This document shows, piece by piece, positions 6,875 to 13,197 of a stretch of 14,950 nucleotides of DNA. Below the pieces are notes generated by a model. It was not told the DNA's origin. It saw nothing but the letters and a program-made list of their open reading frames with translations, and searched no databases. The position numbers and the translations under genes were made by a program. How positions within the stretch are numbered: position 1 is the first letter of the stretch; each line of letters begins with the position of its first letter. The stretch lies in contig JAQSDT010000720.1 of NCBI GenBank assembly GCA_029946075.1, forward strand, positions 1-14,950. The letters are read 5' to 3'. The stretch is from a bacterium. GTDB taxonomy: Bacteria; Pseudomonadota; Alphaproteobacteria; Rhizobiales; Xanthobacteraceae.

Positions 6875-8200
6875 ATGCATTCGGTCAGCTCACCAACACG
6901 GGTCAGTTCGGCGCAGGTGTTCGCGATCGCGGGTCCCGCGATGATCGCGAACCTGACGACGCCGCTGATCGGGATCGTCTCGACCACCGCGATCGGCCGG
7001 CTCGACGACGCGGCGCTGCTCGGCGGCGTCGCGATGGCGTCGGTGATCTTCGATTGCCTGTTCTGGCTGTTCGCCTTCCTGCGAATGGGCACGGTGGCGT
7101 TCACCGCGCAATCGCTCGGCGCGGGCGAGACGAGCGAGTTGCGCGCCATCCTGGTCCGCGGGCTGATCGTCGCGGCAGTGATCGGCACGGCTCTCACCGC
7201 ACTGCAGGCACCGCTCTCGGCCATTCTGCTCGGCGCGATGGGCGGCAGCGAGGCCGTCACGCGGGCCGCAACAACGTACTTCGCGATTCGGATCTGGTCG
7301 GCGCCGCTGGCACTTGGCAATTACGTCGTGCTGGGCTGGCTGATCGGCCAGGCCCGCGCCAAACTCGCACTCAGCACACAGATCACCATCAACCTCATCA
7401 ACATGGCGGCGACGGCGCTATTGGTGCAGGTGTTCGACTTCGGCATTGCCGGCGCTGCGAGTGCCGCCGTTGTCGCTGAGGCCGCCGGCCTCGCGCTCGG
7501 CGGCCTGATTGCGTACCGCCTTTCGCAAGGCCACCCGGCCCTGTCACGCGCGATGCTGTTCGACCGCGCCAGGCTGACGCGGATGCTCTCGGTCAACCGC
7601 GACATTATGATCCGCACCGCGTCGCTGATCGCGGCGTTCCTGTTCTTCATCGCACAGGGCGCCCGCGCCGGCGACATGACGCTCGCTGCCAACGCCGTGC
7701 TCAACAATTTCCTCTTGATCAGCGCCTTCTTCCTCGACGGTCTTGCCAACGCCGCCGAACAACTCTGCGGCCGCGCCTATGGCTCCCGCGATAAGGAAGC
7801 GTTTGCCGGTGCGGTCCGCCTCGTTATCAAGTGGGGCTTCGGCTTTGCGCTTGCCGTCGCCGCCTGTTTCCTGCTGTTCGGCCCCATGCTGATCGACATG
7901 ATGACGGCGAGCGTCGAGGTGCGGCGCATCGCGCGCGACTATCTGTGGTTCGTGATCTTTGCACCGCTGCTCGGCGTGTTCGCCTTCGCCTATGACGGCG
8001 TCTATATCGGCGCGACCTGGGCGCGCGACATGCGCAATCTGATGATGGCTTCGCTCGTCATCTTCCTAGCCGCGTGGCTTGCGCTGCGCGGCTTCGGCAA
8101 TGCCGGATTATGGGCGGCGCTGCTGGTCCACTACGCCGCCCGCGGCGGGCTGGAGGCGCTGAAATATCCGGCGCTGTACCGGGCCTCGTTCAGGGCGTGA
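6875..8200 (+). CDS. MATE family efflux transporter (DinF-like)
   Basis: Integral membrane antiporter of 441 residues with about 12 hydrophobic segments, the usual size for the multidrug and toxin extrusion family. MATE-like features include an N-terminal FAIAGPAMIANLTTPLIGIVS span with the conserved proline, a short charged loop after TTAIGRLDD, the pseudo-repeated second half (from about DIMIRTASLIAAF) and the LDGLANAAEQLCGRAYG segment typical of the DinF branch. These proteins expel organic cations or other small molecules using a proton or sodium gradient; the substrate here is not known. The ATG is 2 bp after the metallo-hydrolase stop with no ribosome binding site of its own, pointing to coupled translation. 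It converges on pyrD across a long palindrome. Confidence 0.93.
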   Translation: MHSVSSPTRVSSAQVFAIAGPAMIANLTTPLIGIVSTTAIGRLDDAALLGGVAMASVIFDCLFWLFAFLRMGTVAFTAQSLGAGETSELRAILVRGLIVAAVIGTALTALQAPLSAILLGAMGGSEAVTRAATTYFAIRIWSAPLALGNYVVLGWLIGQARAKLALSTQITINLINMAATALLVQVFDFGIAGAASAAVVAEAAGLALGGLIAYRLSQGHPALSRAMLFDRARLTRMLSVNRDIMIRTASLIAAFLFFIAQGARAGDMTLAANAVLNNFLLISAFFLDGLANAAEQLCGRAYGSRDKEAFAGAVRLVIKWGFGFALAVAACFLLFGPMLIDMMTASVEVRRIARDYLWFVIFAPLLGVFAFAYDGVYIGATWARDMRNLMMASLVIFLAAWLALRGFGNAGLWAALLVHYAARGGLEALKYPALYRASFRA

Positions 8201-8219
8201 GAGCTTCGCGCTTCGTAGC

Positions 8220-8310
8220 CTCGTAGCCCGGACGGAGCGCAGCGAAATCCGGGATTCCCGCCACTTGTACGAAGGTCCCGGATTGCGCTGCGCTCCATCC
8301 GGACTACGGG
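8220..8310. repeat. Long inverted repeat of a second family, between convergent genes
   Basis: Two arms of about 35 bp (8220-8254 and 8276-8310) pair with only a few mismatches; the left arm includes GTAGCCCGGACGGAGCGCAG and the right arm its near complement. About 21 bp of loop separates them. It starts 19 bp after the MATE stop and ends 3 bp before the last base of pyrD. The TAGCCCGGA...GAGCGCAGCG signature is familiar from Bradyrhizobium and Rhodopseudomonas intergenic repeats. It could act as a terminator or mRNA 3'-end block in both directions; that is inferred. Confidence 0.88.
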
Positions 8311-8313
8311 TTT

Positions 8314-9411
8314 CTACTTCACGGGCCAGTCTTCGGCGGTGATCGTGGCGGCGTCGGCGCCGACGATTTCGGACAGCGAATCCCGCCCGGTGCGCAGCAG
8401 CGTCGAGGAAAGATCGTTCTTGATGCTCTCGACGAGACCGAGGCCCTTGTAGACCAGCGACGAATAGAGCTGGATCAGGCTGGCGCCGGCGCGGATTTTC
8501 GTCAACGCGGCGCCGCCCGAGTCGATACCGCCGACGCCGATCAGCGGGAAAGCGCCCTCGGCGCGCACATAGGTTTCCGCCACCATCCGTGTCGACAATC
8601 TAAAGAGCGGCCGTCCCGACAGGCCGCCCTGCTCCCTGGCCCGGTTCGTCTCGCGCAGCGAATCGAACCGCGCCAGCGTGGTGTTGGCGACGATCATGCC
8701 GTCGACCCGGCGCGAGCGCGCGATATGCACGACGTCGTCGAGTTCGGCGAGGCTGAGATCCGGCGCGATCTTGAGCAACACCGGCGAGTCGCCGGCATTC
8801 TTGCGCACCCGCTCGCGGGCGTCGATCACCTTGGCGAGGAGGTCGTCGAGCGCGGCCGATTGCTGCAGATTGCGCAGGCCCGGCGTGTTCGGCGACGAGA
8901 CGTTGACGGTGAAATAGCTCGCGACCGGCGCAAAGGTCTCGATCAGCTTGACGTAATCGGCGACGCGATCGGGCGAATCCTTGTTGGCGCCGACATTGAC
9001 GCCGACGATGCCGCCCTGGTTGGCGCGCGCGGCGAGCCGGCGCAGCACGGCGTCGGCGCCGTCATTGTTGAAGCCCATGCGGTTGATGACGGCCTCGTCG
9101 CGCTCAAGGCGAAACAGCCGCGGCCGCGGATTGCCGCCCTGCGGCTTCGGCGTCACGGTGCCGATCTCGACGAAACCGAAGCCAAGCCGCAGCAGCGCAT
9201 CCGGCACCTCGGCGCTCTTGTCGAACCCTGCGGCCATGCCGATCGGGTTGGGGAAATTCAGGCCGAACGCGCGCACGGCGAGTTTGGGATCGTCGGGACG
9301 CAACCGGACCGGCGGCAGAATGCGCAGGCCCTGAATCGCCATGCGGTGCGCGTCCTCCGGATCGAACCAGCGCAGCAGCGGCAGCGAAAGGGCGTCGAAA
9401 GCGCGGATCAC
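8314..9411 (-). CDS. pyrD: Quinone-dependent dihydroorotate dehydrogenase (class 2)
   Basis: Oxidises dihydroorotate to orotate in de novo pyrimidine synthesis and passes electrons to the quinone pool, as a peripheral inner-membrane flavoprotein. The 365-residue length and the N-terminal helical extension (LRWFDPEDAHRMAIQGLR) are those of class 2 enzymes. FMN-site and catalytic motifs are clear: NPIGMAAGFDK (55-65), GTVTPKPQ (84-91), NRMGFNN (110-116), NVSSPNTPGLR (170-180) with the class 2 catalytic serine at S173, KIAPDLS, VANTT and the phosphate-binding GVGGIDSG. The start overlaps the stop of the upstream DUF952 gene by ATGA (9408-9411), so the two form a translationally coupled pair. The 3' end abuts the inverted repeat at 8220-8310. 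Confidence 0.97.
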   Translation of the reverse strand: MIRAFDALSLPLLRWFDPEDAHRMAIQGLRILPPVRLRPDDPKLAVRAFGLNFPNPIGMAAGFDKSAEVPDALLRLGFGFVEIGTVTPKPQGGNPRPRLFRLERDEAVINRMGFNNDGADAVLRRLAARANQGGIVGVNVGANKDSPDRVADYVKLIETFAPVASYFTVNVSSPNTPGLRNLQQSAALDDLLAKVIDARERVRKNAGDSPVLLKIAPDLSLAELDDVVHIARSRRVDGMIVANTTLARFDSLRETNRAREQGGLSGRPLFRLSTRMVAETYVRAEGAFPLIGVGGIDSGGAALTKIRAGASLIQLYSSLVYKGLGLVESIKNDLSSTLLRTGRDSLSEIVGADAATITAEDWPVK

Positions 9412-9752
9412 GGGGTCAGCTCCGGAAGGTCGTGGTAGCCGTCGGAGCGCGCGCGCATGTCGAGGATCGCGGTCACCGCGCCGAGGTCGAGTTCGCCGTA
9501 GAGATGCGGAAACAGTTCGTCGTTGCGCGAGCGTTCCCAGCGCAACTCATCGCCGAGGGCATCGGCATCGACCGCGACCAGAAACAGCCCGGTCTGGCCG
9601 AAATAATGCTTTCGCGCCGTCTCGGGCAGCTGGGCGGCGGTCGAGAAATGGATATAGCCGTCGCGCAGATCGTCCGCGCTGCCCCTGTAGACGCCCTGCC
9701 GCTCAGCCTCGCGCCAGGCCGAGGCGGGGGTGATTTTGTAGATCGTGGGCAC
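9408..9752 (-). CDS. DUF952 domain protein
   Basis: A 114-residue protein of the DUF952 family, function unknown. The start MPTIYKITPASAWREAE, the central GYIHFSTAAQLPETARKHY and the later ELFPHLYGELDL are the recognisable conserved stretches. DUF952 proteins have been noted for similarity to ADP-ribosyltransferase-like folds, but I see no basis to assign an activity here. It is soluble, with no signal or membrane segment. It lies immediately upstream of pyrD with a 4-bp overlap, so it is co-expressed with a pyrimidine gene. It diverges from the S24 regulator gene across 185 bp. Confidence 0.88.
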   Translation of the reverse strand: MPTIYKITPASAWREAERQGVYRGSADDLRDGYIHFSTAAQLPETARKHYFGQTGLFLVAVDADALGDELRWERSRNDELFPHLYGELDLGAVTAILDMRARSDGYHDLPELTP

Positions 9753-9880
9753 GGCGGTCCGGATTCCCTGCTTGTTGTTGAGTCTCTTGGGATTTTCCCG
9801 GAAGTGGCCGGGCTGGCGGCCGACCGTAATGGCGGCCCGCGCCTAACTCAAGCGCCACCGCGAGGAGCCTCGGGGTCGAG

Positions 9881-9892
9881 ATTTGCGCAAAT
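9881..9892. promoter_or_regulatory. Perfect 12-bp palindrome overlapping the S24 regulator promoter (candidate operator)
   Basis: ATTTGCGCAAAT is perfectly self-complementary. Its TTGCGC (9883-9888) can serve as a -35 box with AATAAT at 9907-9912 as the -10 (5/6 match) across 18 bp. A repressor bound here would block that promoter, and autoregulation by the S24 protein encoded downstream is the natural guess. It also faces the divergent DUF952-pyrD unit. Function is inferred. Confidence 0.4.
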
Positions 9893-9911
9893 CGCGCGAA
9901 TAAGGCAATAA

Positions 9912-9931
9912 TTCCTAACTTGATTCAGGAA
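9912..9931 (+). promoter_or_regulatory. Imperfect dyad covering the S24 regulator leader and ribosome binding site
   Basis: TTCCT and AGGAA bracket 10 bases to make a 20-bp imperfect dyad (7 of 10 half-site positions match). The right half contains the AGGA ribosome binding site, 7 bases before the ATG at 9938. It may be a second operator half-site pair, or a short hairpin that hides the ribosome binding site. Either use is inferred. Confidence 0.3.
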
Positions 9932-9937
9932 ATTTCG

Positions 9938-10591
9938 ATGGCCAGGCAATCCAAAATCCAACGCAACCTGACGCACGGTCAGGTCTGGGCGGCGCTGGAC
10001 CGGCTGGCGGAACGCGCCGGCATGTCGCCGTCGGGGCTCGCCAAGCGCTCCGGGCTCGATCCCACCACCTTCAACAAGTCCAAGCGCACCGCCGCAGACG
10101 GCCGCGAGCGCTGGCCTTCGACCGAATCGATCTCCAAGGCGCTGGCCGCCACCAACTCGTCGATCGACACCTTCGTCCAGCTGATCGGCGACGGCGCCCG
10201 CGGCGTGCAATCGGTGCCGCTGCTCGGATTGGCGCAGGCCGGCAGCGGCGGCTATTTCGACGATTCCGGCTTTCCCGCGGGCAAGGGCTGGGACGAAGTG
10301 ACCCTGCCCTCCGCCAGCGACGAACACGCCTACGCGCTGGAGATATCGGGCGATTCCATGAAGCCGGCCTACCGCGACGGCGACATCATCATCGTGTCGC
10401 CGGGCACCGCGATCCGCCGCGGCGACCGCGTGGTGGTGAAGACATCAGGCGGCGAGGTGATGGTCAAGGAACTGAAGCGCCGCACCACCAGGACGCTGGA
10501 ATTGCAGTCGCTCAATCCGGCCCATGTCGATCGCACGCTGGACGCCGCCGACGTGGCGTGGATCGCAAGAATCATCTGGGCGAGCCAGTAA
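9938..10591 (+). CDS. HTH regulator with C-terminal S24 (LexA/CI-type) peptidase domain
   Basis: Predicted DNA-binding repressor of 217 residues able to cleave itself. The N-terminal half carries a Cro/CI-like helix-turn-helix near residues 29-50 (MSPSGLAKRSGLDPTTFNKS). The C-terminal half is an S24 domain with a serine-lysine dyad: S140 in ISGDSMKPAYRDGD and K177 in VMVKEL, 37 residues apart as in LexA. A candidate scissile Ala-Gly bond is A101-G102 (LAQAGSGG). The ATG at 9938 is chosen because AGGA lies 7 bases upstream; a TTG at 9920 in the same frame has no such site. A promoter and palindromes lie just upstream (9881-9931). It is followed after 10 bp by a DNA glycosylase gene, which suggests a DNA-damage-linked unit. 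It is not LexA itself: its helix-turn-helix is of XRE type, not the LexA winged helix. Confidence 0.92.
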   Translation: MARQSKIQRNLTHGQVWAALDRLAERAGMSPSGLAKRSGLDPTTFNKSKRTAADGRERWPSTESISKALAATNSSIDTFVQLIGDGARGVQSVPLLGLAQAGSGGYFDDSGFPAGKGWDEVTLPSASDEHAYALEISGDSMKPAYRDGDIIIVSPGTAIRRGDRVVVKTSGGEVMVKELKRRTTRTLELQSLNPAHVDRTLDAADVAWIARIIWASQ

Positions 10592-10601
10592 GGGCCTTGC
10601 C

Positions 10602-11105
10602 GTGACGGATGTGCTGCGCGACCTGCTGCGGGAGCAGCTTCAAGTCGTGTTGTGCGGAACGGCCGCGGGAACGACTTCCGCCGCCGAGCGGGCTTACTAC
10701 GCACATCGGCAGAACAAGTTCTGGAAAATCCTGCACGAGACCGGATTGACGCCGGAGCGGCTCGAGCCACATCAGTATCGCGAGTTGCTGCAATACCGGA
10801 TCGGGCTGACCGATCTCGTGAAAGCCGGCGCCGGCATGGACCGCGCGACGCTGCCGCAACTGACGGCATCGGATCGCGCGCGGCTGAACGATTCAATTTT
10901 GACGTTCCGTCCGAGATTTCTTGCGTTCACCAGCAAGACGGCCGGGGAAAAATTCTTCGGCGGCAAGCGAGATTACGGCGCGCAGGCCGAGCAGATCGGC
11001 GACACGCGCATCTGGATAATGCCGTCGACGTCAGGTGCAGCGAACGGCAGCTGGCGGCCGGAGATCTGGCACCGGTTTGCGGAGGAAGTGAAGACTGGTG
11101 GCTGA
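10602..11105 (+). CDS. Mug-type mismatch-specific (uracil) DNA glycosylase family protein
   Basis: Family member of the uracil-DNA glycosylase superfamily, 167 residues, expected to remove damaged or mispaired bases such as U opposite G. It aligns by eye to Mug: motif 1 region VLCGTAAGTTSAA (residues 16-28), the NKFWKIL stretch (38-44), GLTDLV (68-73) and motif 2 PSTSGAANGSW (141-151). In E. coli Mug motif 1 is GINPG with a catalytic Asn; here the matching position is Ala, so specificity or activity may differ. The start is GTG at 10602 with AAGGG 7 bases upstream; an in-frame extension to 10524 lies within the preceding gene. It is co-transcribed with the S24 regulator (10-bp gap). It ends 5 bp before repeat copy C. 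Confidence 0.85.
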   Translation: MTDVLRDLLREQLQVVLCGTAAGTTSAAERAYYAHRQNKFWKILHETGLTPERLEPHQYRELLQYRIGLTDLVKAGAGMDRATLPQLTASDRARLNDSILTFRPRFLAFTSKTAGEKFFGGKRDYGAQAEQIGDTRIWIMPSTSGAANGSWRPEIWHRFAEEVKTGG

Positions 11106-11110
11106 GTCTT

Positions 11111-11248
11111 CCCTTCTCCCCTTGTGGGAGAAGGTGCCGGAGCGAAGCGGAGGCGGGTGAGGGGTATGTATCCGCGGAGACATACCCCTCATCCGTCTCG
11201 CTGTCGCTTCGCGTCAGCGATCCACCTTCTCCCACAAGGGGAGAAGGA
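11111..11248. repeat. Composite palindromic repeat, copy C, between convergent genes
   Basis: The outer arms read CCCTTCTCCCCTTGTGGGAG on the left and its complement (CTCCCACAAGGGGAGAAGG) on the right. Inner hairpins: a right-arm tip at 11198-11220 (TCGCTG ... CAGCGA) and a central GGGTATGT ... ACATACCC around CCGCGG. The left-arm tip is GCCGGAGCGAAGCGGAGGC, shared with copy D. The element fills the gap between the glycosylase stop (5 bp away) and the aldolase stop (6 bp away). Bidirectional terminator or 3'-end stabiliser is an inferred role. Confidence 0.9.
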
Positions 11249-11254
11249 AAAAGC

Positions 11255-12037
11255 TCACGTCGCGTAATCAGGCTCTTTCCGGTCCAGCATCCGCTTCAGC
11301 GCATCGAAGTGCCGCTGCGCCGGGGTCGGGCCCTTGTAGAAGTGCTCGTCCTTGTACTCACGCCGGGTCTTTTCAACGACGGGCGCCGGAAGCTGCTTCA
11401 GCCGCTGGCCGGTCCACATCGCGTAGATCTGCACCTGTGCGGCGCGCTCGACGTAATAGAGCATGTCATAGGCTTCGGCGACGCTCGCGCCGACCGTCGA
11501 GATGCCGTGATTGGCCATGAACAGCACTTGCTTGTCGCCGATCACGCGCGCCAGGCGTTCGCCCTCGGCGGGATCGACGGCCGGGCCGGTATATTCGTCG
11601 TCATAGGCGATGGCGCCGGACAAGCCGACCTCGGTCTGGCCGATCTCCTTGATGTGGGGATCGTCGAGCCGCGTCAGTGCGCTGGCGTAGGGCATGTGGG
11701 TGTGAAACACCGCTTTCGCCTGCGGCAGCGCCTTGTGGATCGGCGCGTGGATGCAATAGCAGGAGCGCTCGACATCGCCCTCGCCGCGCTTGACCTCGCC
11801 GTCGTCGATGCCGACTTCCATGAAAGAGGATGCAGTGACTTCCGACCAATGCGTCCCGAACGGAATCTGGTAGTAGCGGTCGCTGCGGCCGGGCACCACG
11901 AAGGTCAGATGATTGAAGATGCCTTCGGAAAAGCCCTGGTTGAAGGCGAGGCGATGCGCCGCCGCCAGATCGACCCGCGCCTGCCATTCCTCGGCGCTGT
12001 AATTATCGAGCGACTTCGGCGAAACCCTGAACTGCAT
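11255..12037 (-). CDS. Class II aldolase/adducin family protein
   Basis: A 260-residue zinc-binding protein of the class II aldolase/adducin fold. Zinc ligands are visible as H112 and H114 (VFHTHMPYASAL) and H177 (ANHGIS), with IHAPIH at 96-101 before them. In fuculose-1-phosphate aldolase the catalytic acid is Glu73; by alignment the position here is Cys93 (SCYCIHAP), as is common in the adducin-like branch, so sugar-phosphate aldolase activity should not be assumed. The ATG at 12037 has GGGAGA at 12043-12048, a good ribosome binding site. A longer in-frame reading to 12463 crosses the divergent carbonic anhydrase gene and is rejected. A GCCCC/GGGGC hairpin lies in the leader (12060-12077). 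The gene ends next to repeat copy C. Substrate unknown. Confidence 0.9.
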   Translation of the reverse strand: MQFRVSPKSLDNYSAEEWQARVDLAAAHRLAFNQGFSEGIFNHLTFVVPGRSDRYYQIPFGTHWSEVTASSFMEVGIDDGEVKRGEGDVERSCYCIHAPIHKALPQAKAVFHTHMPYASALTRLDDPHIKEIGQTEVGLSGAIAYDDEYTGPAVDPAEGERLARVIGDKQVLFMANHGISTVGASVAEAYDMLYYVERAAQVQIYAMWTGQRLKQLPAPVVEKTRREYKDEHFYKGPTPAQRHFDALKRMLDRKEPDYAT

Positions 12038-12059
12038 CCGCGTTCTCCCTGATCCGCTG

Positions 12060-12077
12060 AGCCCCTCGGCCGGGGCT
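12060..12077 (-). promoter_or_regulatory. Small GC hairpin in the aldolase leader
   Basis: AGCCCC, six bases, GGGGCT: a 6-bp stem about 22 bases upstream of the aldolase start codon. It could affect translation or mRNA stability. It may also be a chance GC-rich dyad, because no promoter boxes could be placed with confidence on this side of the 248-bp divergent gap. Confidence 0.2.
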
Positions 12078-12224
12078 TCGTTGCTGTTGTACCGGCATAC
12101 TAGCCCAATCCGCAGAAGGCGGTTGCTGAAATTGCGCCGGGCCGGCCTTCCCGCCTTGCACACCCCATCGGCTGACGATCGCCGCAGTTGCGAAAGGATT
12201 GCGATGCACCCGAGCATGATTTCG

Positions 12225-12259
12225 GGTTCCCTTCGCCCTGGAATCGGATACTGGGAACC
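12225..12259. promoter_or_regulatory. Inverted repeat upstream of the carbonic anhydrase gene
   Basis: GGTTCCC (12225-12231) and GGGAACC (12253-12259) are exact inverted copies, 21 bp apart. A weak -10-like GATACT sits against the right half at 12247-12252. The right half ends 26 bases before the carbonic anhydrase ATG. A regulator binding both half-sites, or a leader hairpin, is possible; no known regulator consensus is recognised. Confidence 0.3.
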
Positions 12260-12285
12260 TTTCATCAAGCAATGAGGAGCATCAC

Positions 12286-13041
12286 ATGGATCGTCGCAAT
12301 CTATTGAAGGCGCTGGCGGGGCTCGCGCTCTGTCCGGTTTGCACCACGCAGGGGTTTGCCGCCGAAGGCGCGCACTGGAGCTACGAGGGCGCGGCGGGCC
12401 CGGCCAAATGGGGCGACCTCGACGCCGCCAGCAAGGTCTGTGCCCTCGGCGCGCAGCAATCACCGATCGACATCGTCAGTCCGATCAAATCCCAGCTCCC
12501 TGCCCTCAAGCTGACCTGGGCCAAGACCGCCGACACCATCGTCAACAACGGCCATACCATCCAGCTCAATTTCGCCGAGGGTAGCACGCTGAAGCTCGGC
12601 GACATCGCCTACAAGCTGCTGCAGGTGCATTTCCACCGGCCGAGCGAGCACATGATCGGCGGCAAGAGCTATCCGATGGAGGCGCATTTCGTTCACCGCG
12701 CCGATTCCGGCGCGCTCGCCGTGGTCGGCGTCATGTTATCGGAGGGCAAGCCGAACGCCGCCTTCAGCAAGATCGTCGCCACCATGCCGGCCAAGGAAGG
12801 CCCTGCGGTAAAGGCCGACGCAGCGATCAACCCGAACGCGATGTTGCCGCCGAAGCTCGGCTATTACCGCTATCCGGGCTCGCTGACGACGCCGCCTTGC
12901 GCGGAAGTGGTGGAGTGGCTGGTGCTGTCCAATCCGGTCCAGGTCGCCGCCGCCGACGTTGCCGGGTTTGCCAAACTCTATCCAATGAACGCGCGCCCCG
13001 CGCAGCGCGACAACCGCCGCTACGTGCTGCAATCGGGTTGA
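12286..13041 (+). CDS. Alpha-class carbonic anhydrase, exported
   Basis: Interconverts CO2 and bicarbonate, most likely in the periplasm. The protein has 251 residues and starts with a twin-arginine-like signal (DRRNLLKALAGLALCPVC) and a cleavage site near FAA at residues 24-26. Active-site residues are clear: zinc ligands H115 and H117 (QVHFHRPSEH) and H134 (MEAHFVH), the proton-shuttle position H90 (NNGH), gatekeeper E121 and T201 in SLTTPPC. Q58 in QQSPIDI is also conserved. Cys52 and Cys205 are placed to form the disulfide common in bacterial alpha enzymes. The start has GAGGAGC about 8 bases upstream. It is transcribed alone, divergent from the aldolase gene. It converges on lysK across repeat copy D. 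Confidence 0.95.
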   Translation: MDRRNLLKALAGLALCPVCTTQGFAAEGAHWSYEGAAGPAKWGDLDAASKVCALGAQQSPIDIVSPIKSQLPALKLTWAKTADTIVNNGHTIQLNFAEGSTLKLGDIAYKLLQVHFHRPSEHMIGGKSYPMEAHFVHRADSGALAVVGVMLSEGKPNAAFSKIVATMPAKEGPAVKADAAINPNAMLPPKLGYYRYPGSLTTPPCAEVVEWLVLSNPVQVAAADVAGFAKLYPMNARPAQRDNRRYVLQSG

Positions 13042-13050
13042 GCTCTTCTG

Positions 13051-13195
13051 TCTTCCCTTCTCCCCTTGCGGGAGAATGTGCCGGAGCGAAGCGGAGGCGG
13101 ATGAGGGGCCTGTCTCCGCGGAGAGAACCCCTCACCCGTCTCGAATGAGCTCCGCTCATTCGATCCACCCTCTCCCACAAGGGGAGAGGGGAAGA
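13051..13195. repeat. Composite palindromic repeat, copy D, between convergent genes
   Basis: Outer ends TCTTCCC and GGGAAGA enclose arms with CTCCCCTTGCGGGAG on the left and CTCCCACAAGGGGAGAGG on the right. The centre is the perfect palindrome TCTCCGCGGAGA (13113-13124). The right arm carries a 10-bp tip hairpin at 13141-13163, TCGAATGAGC, TCC, GCTCATTCGA. The left-arm tip is the same GCCGGAGCGAAGCGGAGGC module as in copy C. It starts 9 bp after the carbonic anhydrase stop and ends 2 bp before the last base of lysK, so it occupies almost the whole gap. Confidence 0.9.
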
Positions 13196-13197
13196 AA

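Noticed and set aside
8725..9438. 237-codon open frame on the plus strand
   Set aside because: Antisense to pyrD; no recognisable domain.
9753..9937. LexA (SOS) box upstream of the S24 regulator or the exonuclease
   Set aside because: No GTTC-N7-GTTC direct repeat of the alphaproteobacterial type was found in 9753-9937 or 2769-2818.
10652..12052. 466-codon open frame on the plus strand
   Set aside because: Runs through the glycosylase in another frame, the repeat and the antisense of the aldolase gene; no real domain.
12081..12275. Small open frame of 64 codons in the aldolase/carbonic anhydrase gap
   Set aside because: No ribosome binding site, Arg-rich shadow-like composition, and it overlaps the likely promoter region of the carbonic anhydrase gene.
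11111..13195. CRISPR-like or insertion-sequence interpretation of the repeats
   Set aside because: The elements are single, large palindromes without regular spacers, transposase genes or target duplications that I can see.
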